Shown here: piece after piece, positions 1 to 5,814 of the stretch | How positions within the stretch are numbered: the stretch's first letter is position 1 | Layout: the number at the start of each line of letters is the position of its first letter | From: Nitrospinaceae bacterium | GTDB lineage: Bacteria; Nitrospinota; Nitrospinia; Nitrospinales; VA-1 | Assembly (NCBI GenBank): GCA_029261435.1 | Contig: JAJDBI010000187.1 | Location: 1 to 6,699, forward strand | Direction: 5' to 3' | Length of the DNA stretch: 6,699 bases | The notes under the pieces: generated by a model | Told to the model about the DNA's origin: nothing | The model's input: the letters and a program-made list of their open reading frames with translations, nothing else | Databases searched by the model: none | Program-made: the position numbers and the translations under genes

Positions 1-734
1 GGAGAGACTCCGCCTGCGAAATTCCCCTGCTTGATATATTTGTCCACTACTTTGCGCACTCCCCTAATGGTGATTCCGGCTCCGCGATGGTTGAGGAACA
101 GTTGGTCCGTGCCAGGCTTTTGGGCTTTGTCCATTCGCGCATTAAGGTAGGTTTTCAGAGCGTCCACACAGTGGCGTCCCAGTGGCAGAAGACGTTCCTT
201 TCCGCCTTTCCCCAGTACTTTGACTGTACGGGAATCCAAACTGGTGTTCTCAAGAGTCAACCCAACCAGTTCGCTGATACGCAGGCCACAGCTATAAAAC
301 AGCTCCAGCAGAGCCCGGTTGCGGACAGGGAGGAATCCTTCACCCTGAGGCAATTGCAATAGTCGAAACATGTCGTCAACGGAAAAATATGCAGGCAGTT
401 TGTTCTGCATTCGAGGTGCCGGCACCGTGTTGGCGACATTGTTTTTAACATACCCCTCCCGACATAGGAACCGGAAAAATGAGCTTAATGTTGAAAGCTT
501 GCGTCGCATGGTGGTGGCGGAATATTTTTTCTCATAGAGATAACCCATGAAAGAGCGTACCGCTAACCGATCTATTTTTTCGATTTTAATGGAAGAGGAT
601 TCCAAAGCATGGCCAGAGTGAGTTAAAAAAAACTGAAACTGGGTGATATCATTGAGATAGCCATCCAGTGTATTGGGGGAGGCGTTTTTCTCCACCAGTA
701 GGTAGTTTTTAAATTCCTGTATGGCCTTTTCCAC
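1..734 (-). CDS. xerC: Tyrosine recombinase XerC-like, partial (C-terminus beyond left edge)
   Basis: A long minus-strand frame starting at GTG 734 is open to the left edge and gives 244 residues. Residues 1-95 resemble the SAM-like core-binding domain of Xer recombinases (VEKAIQEFKNYLLVEKNASP, then SATTMRRKLSTLSSFFRFL). The catalytic domain follows: the first catalytic Arg is in CGLRISELVGL (about R152), and the beta-hairpin Lys is in VLGKGGKERLLPLG. The frame ends in GGVS, just where Xer proteins continue with the HxLRH motif, the His/Trp and the Tyr nucleophile, so about 50-55 residues lie outside. The start is well fixed: an in-frame TAA directly precedes GTG, and AAAGGA lies 7 bases upstream. 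XerC acts with XerD at dif to resolve chromosome dimers. The collinear N-terminus and roughly 300-residue projected length favour XerC/XerD over a phage or integron integrase, but XerC and XerD cannot be separated firmly here. Confidence 0.9.
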   Translation of the reverse strand, partial: MEKAIQEFKNYLLVEKNASPNTLDGYLNDITQFQFFLTHSGHALESSSIKIEKIDRLAVRSFMGYLYEKKYSATTMRRKLSTLSSFFRFLCREGYVKNNVANTVPAPRMQNKLPAYFSVDDMFRLLQLPQGEGFLPVRNRALLELFYSCGLRISELVGLTLENTSLDSRTVKVLGKGGKERLLPLGRHCVDALKTYLNARMDKAQKPGTDQLFLNHRGAGITIRGVRKVVDKYIKQGNFAGGVS

Positions 735-763
735 TTAATAATCCTTTATTTATCAATGGTATC

Positions 764-792
764 AAAATACCTGACCGTATTGGGTAAGTCAA
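764..792 (-). promoter_or_regulatory. Predicted sigma-70 promoter of the xerC-like gene
   Basis: On the minus strand TTGACT (787-792) and TATTTT (764-769) are separated by exactly 17 bases, a good match to the housekeeping consensus. They lie about 30 bases upstream of the GTG start. A small inverted repeat, GGTAT-CAAA-ATACC (758-771), overlaps the -10 box and could be a regulator site, though it is short. Read by eye only. Confidence 0.55.
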
Positions 793-801
793 GTTGCGGT
801 C

Positions 802-817
802 AATGCTGTTTAGCATT
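802..817. repeat. Perfect 6-bp inverted repeat between divergent promoters
   Basis: AATGCT and AGCATT are perfect reverse complements around a GTTT loop. The element lies between the predicted xerC promoter and the promoter of the coiled-coil gene, where an operator for either would be placed. No regulator can be named, and a repeat this short can arise by chance. Confidence 0.3.
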
Positions 818-832
818 TGAAACTTCCAGGGA

Positions 833-862
833 TTGAGTCCATAATCTCTGTAAACGTATATT
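833..862 (+). promoter_or_regulatory. Predicted sigma-70 promoter of the coiled-coil membrane gene
   Basis: TTGAGT (833-838) and TATATT (857-862) are spaced by 18 bases, 37 bases upstream of ATG 899. The match to consensus is 4 of 6 and 5 of 6. Transcription would begin near 869, leaving a short leader that includes AAAAGGA. Confidence 0.45.
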
Positions 863-898
863 GTTAACCTCTGGTCCCAAAAGGATCACTAAAAATAG

Positions 899-1474
899 AT
901 GACCACTATGTCTGACTCAACGAATCCTGAATTTGAAAGAGAGCAACAGCAGGCCCGTGAAGGATTCCAAACGGTGTCTGAAATCCGTCAACGGCTGGAC
1001 ATCCTAACGGAACATGTAGAGTCCAGAAAAGAGGCCTTGGAGGAAGAAATTCAGGAGCACCTGCACGAATCGCTGGCTAATGCGCGGGATTCGATGGAAC
1101 GCATCCAGGAAAATATCGAGCCAAAAGTGGAGAAAGCCATCCGAACGAAGATGGAAGAAATTGATCGCAAGATGGTACGAATGAATGAGGATGGGATTGA
1201 AGCTGTACGACAAGAGTTGGTGAAGGCAACCCCGGAACTCACCCAAAATATACTGGCGGACCTCGACAAACTGGTGGCGGAAAACACCCGCTTTGCGAAA
1301 ATGGAAATTTTAAATGAGATCAAAGCAGAACTCGATAAATCCATTAAATCGTCAATTGACCCGATCAATACAAAAATCGAAAAGGATCTGCCAGCATTAA
1401 AAACCCTGGCGATTTCTGCATTGGCCCTTGCAGGCTTGGCATTATTGGGGATGATATGGCTTACAGTCAGGTGA
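899..1474 (+). CDS. Coiled-coil protein with C-terminal membrane anchor, function unknown
   Basis: This is a 191-residue protein of unrecognised family. Residues about 5-160 are highly charged and helix-rich, with long runs of Glu, Lys and Arg and heptad-like spacing of hydrophobic residues (for example VSEIRQRLDILTEHV and MERIQENIEPKVEKAI). A long coiled coil is therefore likely. Residues 170-190 (LAISALALAGLALLGMIWLT) form a single strong membrane helix, followed only by VR, so the protein should be tail-anchored with its coiled-coil body in the cytoplasm. There is no signal peptide. TAG immediately precedes ATG 899, so this is the first possible start in frame. The only Shine-Dalgarno-like sequence, AAAAGGA, is 13 bases away, which is rather far. 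The 3' end overlaps the convergent 57-residue gene by 8 bases. Architecture suggests a scaffold or membrane-tethered filament, but that is inference. Confidence 0.8.
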   Translation: MTTMSDSTNPEFEREQQQAREGFQTVSEIRQRLDILTEHVESRKEALEEEIQEHLHESLANARDSMERIQENIEPKVEKAIRTKMEEIDRKMVRMNEDGIEAVRQELVKATPELTQNILADLDKLVAENTRFAKMEILNEIKAELDKSIKSSIDPINTKIEKDLPALKTLAISALALAGLALLGMIWLTVR

Positions 1475-1640
1475 CCAGCCAGAACAGGAAAAAGAAAAGC
1501 ACGCTGGAGAGAATAACCTGCCAGACAAAGTTAAACCCCGGTCCAGTAAAAAGAATTAGCACCGAACAGACACAGAGGATGACGAATGCCAGTATTAACC
1601 GGGTTCTTTGTTTTAGTATTGGTTCGGGTTCTATCGGCAT
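1467..1640 (-). CDS. Small two-helix membrane protein (57 aa), unknown
   Basis: The frame from ATG 1640 to TGA 1467 encodes 57 residues starting MPIEPEPILKQRTR. Two hydrophobic segments follow, about residues 15-32 (LILAFVILCVCSVLILFT) and 39-56 (VWQVILSSVLFFFLFWLV), joined by a short GPGFNF turn. This is a typical hairpin mini-membrane protein; the Arg/Lys-containing N-terminus and short loop would place both termini in the cytoplasm by the positive-inside rule. The ATG abuts the TAA (1641-1643) of the preceding minus-strand gene, so the two are probably co-transcribed and translationally coupled; the Shine-Dalgarno is weak (AAAAAAG). Its 3' end overlaps the convergent coiled-coil gene by 8 bases. 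The opposite strand has only a poorly structured reading frame here. No family is recognised. The gene call rests on hydrophobic pattern and position. Confidence 0.6.
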   Translation of the reverse strand: MPIEPEPILKQRTRLILAFVILCVCSVLILFTGPGFNFVWQVILSSVLFFFLFWLVT

Positions 1641-2147
1641 TTAATTGCTTTTTTCTTGTAGAAGCAGTTTCTTGATGTCTTCAAAAGCAAGAATTTCTTC
1701 TGCTTCCATTAACAGGTCATCGGCCGAAAACGTTGTGTCGCTTTCCACCCCTGTGGGTTCCTGAGGTTCATAGTCAGTACCCAGGTTTGGCGAAGACTCC
1801 AGATAGCTTTTGATTTCGTCCTGACTGAATGTGTTGAGAATGGCTTTGGCGAAATCAGCCAGAAGAGACTCCAAATGTTTGACCTGCTCCAAAGGTCCAC
1901 TGTAATGCTCTTGCACTGTCATGGCATAGCTCATCTTCAAAGCCCGCCCCCCCTGATTCAGAGGAGGATCTACGGACATATCATCACCAGGATACAGAAA
2001 CTGAAGTTTTCGCTTTGCTTTTCTGAGTAGACCGAAATTGATCCCAAACTTTTCTCCAATCAGAAAAGAAAGGCCGGCATGCGTACCTGAACGCTCGGCA
2101 ATTTGTTGTGCTTCCTTGCAATACTCTTGAACTTGTTCGAATTCCAT
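1641..2147 (-). CDS. Acidic hypothetical protein (168 aa)
   Basis: This soluble protein starts at ATG 2147, and I do not recognise its family. The N-terminal half (residues about 1-60) is helix-rich and contains a basic stretch, FGLLRKAKRKLQFLYPG. The middle (residues 75-115) looks helical. The C-terminal third is strongly acidic, with a linker rich in Pro, Thr and Ser (about residues 120-140) and then DDLLMEAEEILAFEDIKKLLLQEK, a likely amphipathic helix of the kind that often mediates protein contacts. There is no signal peptide, membrane helix or Cys/His metal cluster. It lies 117 bases after the HAD gene, with a plausible promoter in that gap, and directly abuts the small membrane protein downstream. 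Nothing in the sequence permits a functional call. Confidence 0.75.
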   Translation of the reverse strand: MEFEQVQEYCKEAQQIAERSGTHAGLSFLIGEKFGINFGLLRKAKRKLQFLYPGDDMSVDPPLNQGGRALKMSYAMTVQEHYSGPLEQVKHLESLLADFAKAILNTFSQDEIKSYLESSPNLGTDYEPQEPTGVESDTTFSADDLLMEAEEILAFEDIKKLLLQEKSN

Positions 2148-2198
2148 ATTTTATTCTTGAGGTCTGGTTGCGGGATATTGGTTGTGCTAATGGTGACT

Positions 2199-2227
2199 AT
2201 TATTCTTGTAATGAGGATAGAAGTAAA
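2199..2227 (-). promoter_or_regulatory. Predicted promoter for the acidic hypothetical gene
   Basis: On the minus strand TTTACT (2222-2227) and AATAAT (2199-2204) are 17 bases apart, giving a leader of about 45 bases before ATG 2147. It would let the acidic protein and the 57-residue membrane protein be expressed separately from the HAD gene. This is a consensus match by eye. Confidence 0.4.
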
Positions 2228-2264
2228 CCCTTTAATGCAGGAATCTTCAGTTTGCTACGGGATT

Positions 2265-2846
2265 TTATTTTGCAGTATTCCGTCCATACATTTTAGCGCA
2301 CAGGTAAGCGAAGAACCGGGTCAAAGAATGAAAGAAGGGCTCATTTCCTTTTACCGGCCTAACGTGGATAAACTGCATGCCTGCATCAATGGCTCCACCA
2401 TCTGTCACATAACTGTCGCCAATCATGCAGACTTTGGCAGGATTTTCCAAGTGGAGGAAATCAGTCATAGCGATCCGAAACCCATATGGATCAGGTTTGG
2501 CAGGTACATTGGTGACTACCTTTACTCCCATTTCCTGAAATGCTTGAAACCGGTCTTCCCAGGCATTGGTATAAATAGCTACTCTTAATCCATTTTCCAG
2601 CATGGTGCGAACATGGTCTGTGATCGACAGGTTGAATTCTATGGCGTGGTGAGGAGCAAGGGTGCCATCGGCATCGATGAGAATTCCTTCAAAGCCCTGT
2701 TCTAAAAGTTTTTCGATGGGAACGTCCTCAAACCGTTTTACCTGCATGAAGGTGGCCAACCGGGAAGGGCTGAAAGGCAGAGCAATAAACCGGGAAGCCT
2801 TGGCCCAGGTCAAGCCTTCGCGTTCAGGAGCGGGGCGAATTGTCAT
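2265..2846 (-). CDS. YqeG-like HAD-superfamily (subclass IIIA) phosphatase
   Basis: Counting from ATG 2846 (193 residues), all four HAD motifs are present. Motif I is DADGT (nucleophile D58, acid/base D60), motif II is the Thr in AIYTNA (T93), motif III is the Lys in AKPDP (K117), and motif IV is GDSYVTD (D144, D149). The short distance from motif II to III and the lack of a large cap domain fit the YqeG/HAD-IIIA group, whose known members include mitochondrial phosphatidylglycerophosphate phosphatases; most bacterial members have no proven substrate. The region before motif I is longer than in typical YqeG proteins (about 57 residues against about 30). The frame stays open upstream to a TTG at 2915, but that adds an untypical 23 residues and has no ribosome binding site. 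ATG 2846 has only a distant AGAGG, so the start remains uncertain. It may be co-transcribed with the CBS gene upstream. Confidence 0.82.
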   Translation of the reverse strand: MTIRPAPEREGLTWAKASRFIALPFSPSRLATFMQVKRFEDVPIEKLLEQGFEGILIDADGTLAPHHAIEFNLSITDHVRTMLENGLRVAIYTNAWEDRFQAFQEMGVKVVTNVPAKPDPYGFRIAMTDFLHLENPAKVCMIGDSYVTDGGAIDAGMQFIHVRPVKGNEPFFHSLTRFFAYLCAKMYGRNTAK

Positions 2847-2939
2847 TTTTGAGGAGGCCTCTGATGATTCGAACAAGCAGACAGGATAAAACCTTTGTGC
2901 ACATTTTGCACTCAATAAAACGAGAGGGGCAAGTGTTTT

Positions 2940-3356
2940 TCAGGGAATTAAAGAGAAGTCGCTGGCACTGTCAACGATATTTTTAATCAAGTCATGTCGG
3001 TTGACAATCCCAACCAGTTTTTCCTGATGAGTAATGGGCAGGTGATGAATCTGGTTATCGAGAAAGCCTTTAATTGCTGAGAGCACAAGAGAATCTGGTT
3101 CTGCCGTGACAACATTTGTTGTCATGAACTCACTGACCAGAGTAGTGTGTAGATTCTTCCCCTGCAAAAATAATCTCAGGACATCTGTTTCCGTTACTAT
3201 CCCGATGACAATATTTTCGTCGATCACGGGTAGTGCTGAAATTTGACTGCTGTTTAGTTTTTCTAAAATATCGTGGGCAGAGGTTTCCGGACTGGTGCAG
3301 ATAACGGGTCGAGTCATGACCTCTGAAACTTTCATGGTTTTAAGCTTTTGAAGCAT
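2940..3356 (-). CDS. CBS-domain pair protein
   Basis: This 138-residue protein is almost entirely a tandem CBS (Bateman) module. CBS1 spans about residues 11-66 and CBS2 about 76-129. Each begins with the typical VxEVMT / VSEFMT segment and ends with the signature GIVTETDVLR (52-61) or GIVNRHDLIK (116-125). Such stand-alone pairs bind adenine nucleotides and act as energy or redox sensors or as regulators of a partner protein, which cannot be identified here. No catalytic domain, membrane segment or DNA-binding domain is attached. The start at ATG 3356 is supported by AAGGGG four to five bases upstream; an alternative Met at residue 8 has no such site. The stop is 93 bases before the HAD ATG. 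Confidence 0.88.
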   Translation of the reverse strand: MLQKLKTMKVSEVMTRPVICTSPETSAHDILEKLNSSQISALPVIDENIVIGIVTETDVLRLFLQGKNLHTTLVSEFMTTNVVTAEPDSLVLSAIKGFLDNQIHHLPITHQEKLVGIVNRHDLIKNIVDSASDFSLIP

Positions 3357-3538
3357 AAGGCCCCTTTAGAAGGGTTTTAGAAGGCCAGAATAAATCCGAC
3401 TAGAGAAATATATGTAGAATAACTTTATCGGGTTTTGGTCTGTTAAAGCAATTGAAAACCAGACCTTCTTTTATTTTATCAATCACTTATGTTATTTCAA
3501 TGGTTTTGGGACAAAAGCCAGGGAAGGGACTGTGGGTA
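3357..3538 (-). promoter_or_regulatory. Intergenic region upstream of CBS gene with weak promoter and inverted repeats
   Basis: This gap between the HDOD stop and the CBS start holds GGTCTG (3437-3442) and CAGACC (3460-3465), a 6-bp stem, overlapping a second possible stem GGTTTT (3431-3436) / AAAACC (3455-3460). On the minus strand TTGCTT (3446-3451) and GATAAA (3424-3429), 16 bases apart, form a weak promoter candidate for the CBS gene. The T-rich run at 3466-3480 is on the plus strand, where no gene would need a terminator. No clear terminator for the HDOD gene is seen. Confidence 0.25.
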
Positions 3539-4393
3539 TTATAGAACCGATTCGGCAGCGAGAAGGCCAACTTGGGTCCAGTCTACCAGTTCGTCCATTT
3601 CTTCCTGAGACATATTCAAGGCCTCCAAGTAACTGTCATCAATAGATTTATATCTGGTTTCCAAGGGGTGGCCCAAACCATATTTATTGGAAATTTGATT
3701 TGCGGTGCTGACCACGTGAGTCAAGTTTGGGGTTTGGTCTTTTGTCAGGCCGCCTCTACCATGACTCTTGACGGCTCCCACAGCTTTTTCAGAAACGGGC
3801 CACCATTCCTTCAGGTAAGCCGCGCCTAACTCTGAATGGTTTATGCCAAAAAAGTTTGTTTCCAGCGCTTCCAAAGATTGGTCGGAAGCATGAAAATCGG
3901 TAGTGATGAGAAACTGATTGAATTGTTCTGGTGCAAGATAATCATAAACCAGTAAGCCTATGTCGTGGACCAGTCCGGCTAAATAGCAGGAGTCCAGTTC
4001 TTCTTGATCGGTTAAGACTTTGCTTCCCAGTTCACGGGAAAGGATGGCAACGGCCAAGCCGTGTTTCCAAAAACGGGTTTGCCCGAAAGTTTGCGGTACC
4101 TTTATGCAACCGGGGAGTTCCACCGTGTAGCATAATTCGAGTACTGCTCCGACTCCCAACCGGACGATGGCGTCCTCAATATCCTGAGCCAGATCGCGTC
4201 CTCCACCGAACAGGGCACTATTGGCCATAGTGATTATTCGTGCGGATAAAACCGGGTCAGACGAAATAAGCCGTCGAACATCTTCGACATCACAATCAGG
4301 GTCATCCATCAGCTTCTGCAAGGCGATGAGCACATCAGGAAGAGGGGGCAGGTAACCTTCCGTTTTAAGTTTTTTCAGAATGAGTTCTTTCAC
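3539..4393 (-). CDS. HDOD-domain signalling protein
   Basis: Counting from GTG 4393 (284 residues), the protein shows the HDOD layout. An N-terminal helical segment has the LPPLPDVLIALQKLM motif (residues 15-29) and SSDPVLSARIITMANSALFG (44-63), followed by an IEDAIVRLGVGAV stretch. The HD-like core has WKH (H111), LVHDIGLL (H143, D144), INHSELGAAYLKEWW (H186) and AVKSH (H211). HDOD proteins are relatives of HD phosphohydrolases that mostly act in signal transduction, often through c-di-GMP, chemotaxis or stress pathways; no GGDEF, EAL or receiver domain is attached here. The frame is open to TTG 4435, but that adds a hydrophobic, untypical 14 residues. GTG 4393 gives the usual family start (VKELILKKLK) with GGACGG six bases upstream. 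The partner and signal are unknown. Confidence 0.88.
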   Translation of the reverse strand: MKELILKKLKTEGYLPPLPDVLIALQKLMDDPDCDVEDVRRLISSDPVLSARIITMANSALFGGGRDLAQDIEDAIVRLGVGAVLELCYTVELPGCIKVPQTFGQTRFWKHGLAVAILSRELGSKVLTDQEELDSCYLAGLVHDIGLLVYDYLAPEQFNQFLITTDFHASDQSLEALETNFFGINHSELGAAYLKEWWPVSEKAVGAVKSHGRGGLTKDQTPNLTHVVSTANQISNKYGLGHPLETRYKSIDDSYLEALNMSQEEMDELVDWTQVGLLAAESVL

Positions 4394-4488
4394 GGTAATC
4401 CGTCCAAAAAGTATTAGACTGAAGCACCAATCCAAGGTAATTCTTTTTCTTGGATAAATCTATAATAAAATTCAGGATTACGATACTA

Positions 4489-4530
4489 GGCGGAGAGTCT
4501 TCCTCCACCCTAAAAGGGATTCTCTCCGCC
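4489..4530 (-). terminator. GC-rich 9-bp inverted repeat after the DUF2231 gene
   Basis: GGCGGAGAG (4489-4497) and CTCTCCGCC (4522-4530) are perfect reverse complements. A smaller hairpin, CCCT-AAA-AGGG (4508-4518), sits inside the loop. The element lies 30 bases beyond the DUF2231 stop and about 95 bases before the HDOD start. It could end DUF2231 transcription, but no T tract follows on either strand, so it may be a repeat or cruciform rather than an intrinsic terminator. Confidence 0.4.
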
Positions 4531-4559
4531 CAGTGGGTGGTAATTAGTGGGCCTCACGA

Positions 4560-5096
4560 TTAGTGACCAGGGTCGTTGTCCTTATCTTTGTCAATATCGT
4601 TATGTTTTGTCAGGAACTCTCCCGATTCGATCATGGCCTGCTTGTTTGCCGGCAAGTGCGCGTTAGCCGCTCCATACTGGTAGACCAACTCACCGCCAGT
4701 GTGGCCTGCCGAGACTAATGGGATGAGCGCGACCAAACTCAATACAGCCAACCCCAAACGAAGAGAATGCGAGCTTTTCTTAACCATTCCAGCGATAGAA
4801 GCGAGGAATAATGTACCCGCTACCCAGGGGATCATTTCCCCAGCTTCTTCATGTTCTTCGATCACTCTTTCAGATACAATTTCTTCCACTTTATCTTCAT
4901 CGGTTTCACCCACTTCCACCGCAACAATGGCAGATGCACCATAAGCCAGGGCCATCACTGTCACCAGTACCCAGACATTATGTTGCAGAAGATCTTTCTT
5001 AATGGCCCACCAAAGCAGTAATGCCAAAAAAGGAAGCAAGGTACCCAAAACGATAGGGAAGTGAACCACAACGGGATTCAACGGTAAATCAAACAT
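4560..5096 (-). CDS. DUF2231-like multi-pass membrane protein
   Basis: This 178-residue protein starts at ATG 5096, chosen because CAGGAG lies six bases upstream; an upstream in-frame start at 5135 would add 13 residues without such a site. It opens MFDLPLNPVVVHFPIVLG, the PxxVHFPI motif at the start of DUF2231-type proteins. About four membrane helices follow: residues 10-31, 41-61, 91-105 and 114-130. Between helices 2 and 3 is a very acidic loop, ETDEDKVEEIVSERVIEEHEEAGEM, with a conserved-looking His. The fourth helix leads to SAGHTGGELVYQYGAANAH. The tail is soluble, rich in Asp and Lys, and ends in GH. The conserved His residues at membrane edges make heme or metal binding conceivable, but this is inference; the family has no agreed function. 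It is divergent from the membrane LuxR-type gene, which may control it. Confidence 0.82.
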   Translation of the reverse strand: MFDLPLNPVVVHFPIVLGTLLPFLALLLWWAIKKDLLQHNVWVLVTVMALAYGASAIVAVEVGETDEDKVEEIVSERVIEEHEEAGEMIPWVAGTLFLASIAGMVKKSSHSLRLGLAVLSLVALIPLVSAGHTGGELVYQYGAANAHLPANKQAMIESGEFLTKHNDIDKDKDNDPGH

Positions 5097-5161
5097 GATA
5101 ATCTCCTGGGAAAATAGTTTTAAATCAATCTGCAATTAGTTTTCGCCAGAAAGTGGGAAAC

Positions 5162-5183
5162 ATCCATCCGCACTATGGTGGAT
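5162..5183. promoter_or_regulatory. Imperfect inverted repeat in the DUF2231/LuxR divergent region
   Basis: ATCCATCC (5162-5169) and TGGTGGAT (5176-5183) match as reverse complements at 6 of 8 positions, with ATCCA/TGGAT perfect. It lies in the 132-base region shared by the two divergent genes, 45 bases before ATG 5229, and runs into an AT-rich TAAAAT. It is a possible binding site for the adjacent LuxR-type regulator, at low certainty. Confidence 0.25.
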
Positions 5184-5228
5184 AAAATTAACAAATAAAA
5201 TCAAATGGTTACAGGGGGTATAGGGTAA

Positions 5229-5744
5229 ATGGCGGATGCGCGGGAAACCAATCTCATGCTTCTGGTGTTGTCGGGGACTTTTGTGGTTCTGGTGGGGCTC
5301 GACCTCATCAATGATTATTCAGATGGAGGCACTGGCACTCATTTGATTCTGGAGGGGATTCTGCTCGCCATCAGTGGTGGGGTCTTTGGTCATGGGGTCA
5401 AACAGTTGGCTCAGGCTAGACATGAAATCGAATTGCTGATAAGTGATGTGGAAAAACTGAATGAAGAAAAAGAAAAATGGAAAGGTGAGACGCGTCAACT
5501 CCTGGCAGGGCTGTCGGTCAAGATCGAAAGTCAGTTTGCGCATTGGCAGTTGACCCCGGCAGAAACCGAGGTGGGATTCCTCCTGCTCAAAGGATTCTCT
5601 CTGAAAGAAATCGCCGATATTCGGACGACCAAGTTGAAAACCGTGCAACAGCAGTCACAGGCAATTTATCAAAAAACCGGTCTCGCCAGTCGCTCTGAAC
5701 TCGCCGCCTTCTTCCTCGAAGACCTGTTACCTCCATCCCCTTGA
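5229..5744 (+). CDS. Membrane-anchored LuxR/GerE-type transcriptional regulator
   Basis: This 171-residue protein has two N-terminal membrane helices (residues 9-27 and 39-57) with a short Asp/Gly-rich loop between them. A charged, probably coiled-coil segment follows (about 60-100). The C-terminal GerE helix-turn-helix spans about 105-165 and reads LTPAETEVGFLLLKGFSLKE, then IADIRTTKLKTVQQQSQAIY and KTGLASRSELAAFFLEDL. This matches the LuxR pattern LTxxExEV...GxSxKEIA...TV...K.G..SR.EL. The usual TVKxH of the recognition helix is replaced by TVQQQ, so target specificity may differ. There is no receiver or autoinducer domain, so it is a one-component regulator tethered to the inner membrane with its DNA-binding domain inside. 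AGGGGG and AGGG precede ATG 5229. It is divergent from the DUF2231 gene and 88 bases upstream of two small basic genes; either could be its target. Confidence 0.85.
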   Translation: MADARETNLMLLVLSGTFVVLVGLDLINDYSDGGTGTHLILEGILLAISGGVFGHGVKQLAQARHEIELLISDVEKLNEEKEKWKGETRQLLAGLSVKIESQFAHWQLTPAETEVGFLLLKGFSLKEIADIRTTKLKTVQQQSQAIYQKTGLASRSELAAFFLEDLLPPSP

Positions 5745-5778
5745 TTTTTATAGCTTGAAGTTTAAATGTTGGCCCGGT

Positions 5779-5814
5779 AATTGCACATATAAATATTAAC
5801 GATATGTGTCAATT
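5779..5814 (+). promoter_or_regulatory. Long AT-rich inverted repeat followed by T tract (operator or attenuator)
   Basis: AATTGCACATAT (5779-5790) pairs with ATATGTGTCAATT (5802-5814) over 12 base pairs with one bulged base, around an 11-base AT-rich loop. A T run follows directly (5813-5818). It lies 34 bases after the LuxR-type stop and only 18 bases before the next ATG. As RNA it would be a stem plus U tract, that is, a terminator or attenuator. As DNA it is a long palindrome with a TATTAA (5794-5799) in its centre, placed as an operator over a -10 box. Because almost no room is left for another promoter after it, the small genes must be transcribed through or from it. Confidence 0.5.

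Noticed and set aside
87..451. Short open frames on the plus strand and in another minus frame at the left end
   Set aside because: They lie wholly inside the xerC-like gene, whose full-length frame shows strong family motifs; these are out-of-frame shadows.
1..734. Mobile element or integron signal from the tyrosine recombinase
   Set aside because: Sequence and projected length fit the housekeeping Xer type; no attachment-site duplication, cassette array or adjacent phage gene is visible.
1456..1644. Plus-strand frame of about 62 codons after the coiled-coil gene
   Set aside because: It overlaps the coiled-coil gene, lacks a good ribosome binding site and has no protein-like pattern, whereas the opposite strand encodes a clean two-helix membrane protein.
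2103..2588. Plus-strand frame of 161 codons
   Set aside because: It runs antisense across the HAD gene, which has intact catalytic motifs, and across the start of the acidic gene; it shows no motif of its own.
3460..3480. Intrinsic terminator with a T-rich tail
   Set aside because: The T-rich run follows the stem on the plus strand, but all flanking genes are on the minus strand and the loop is long; no gene would use it.
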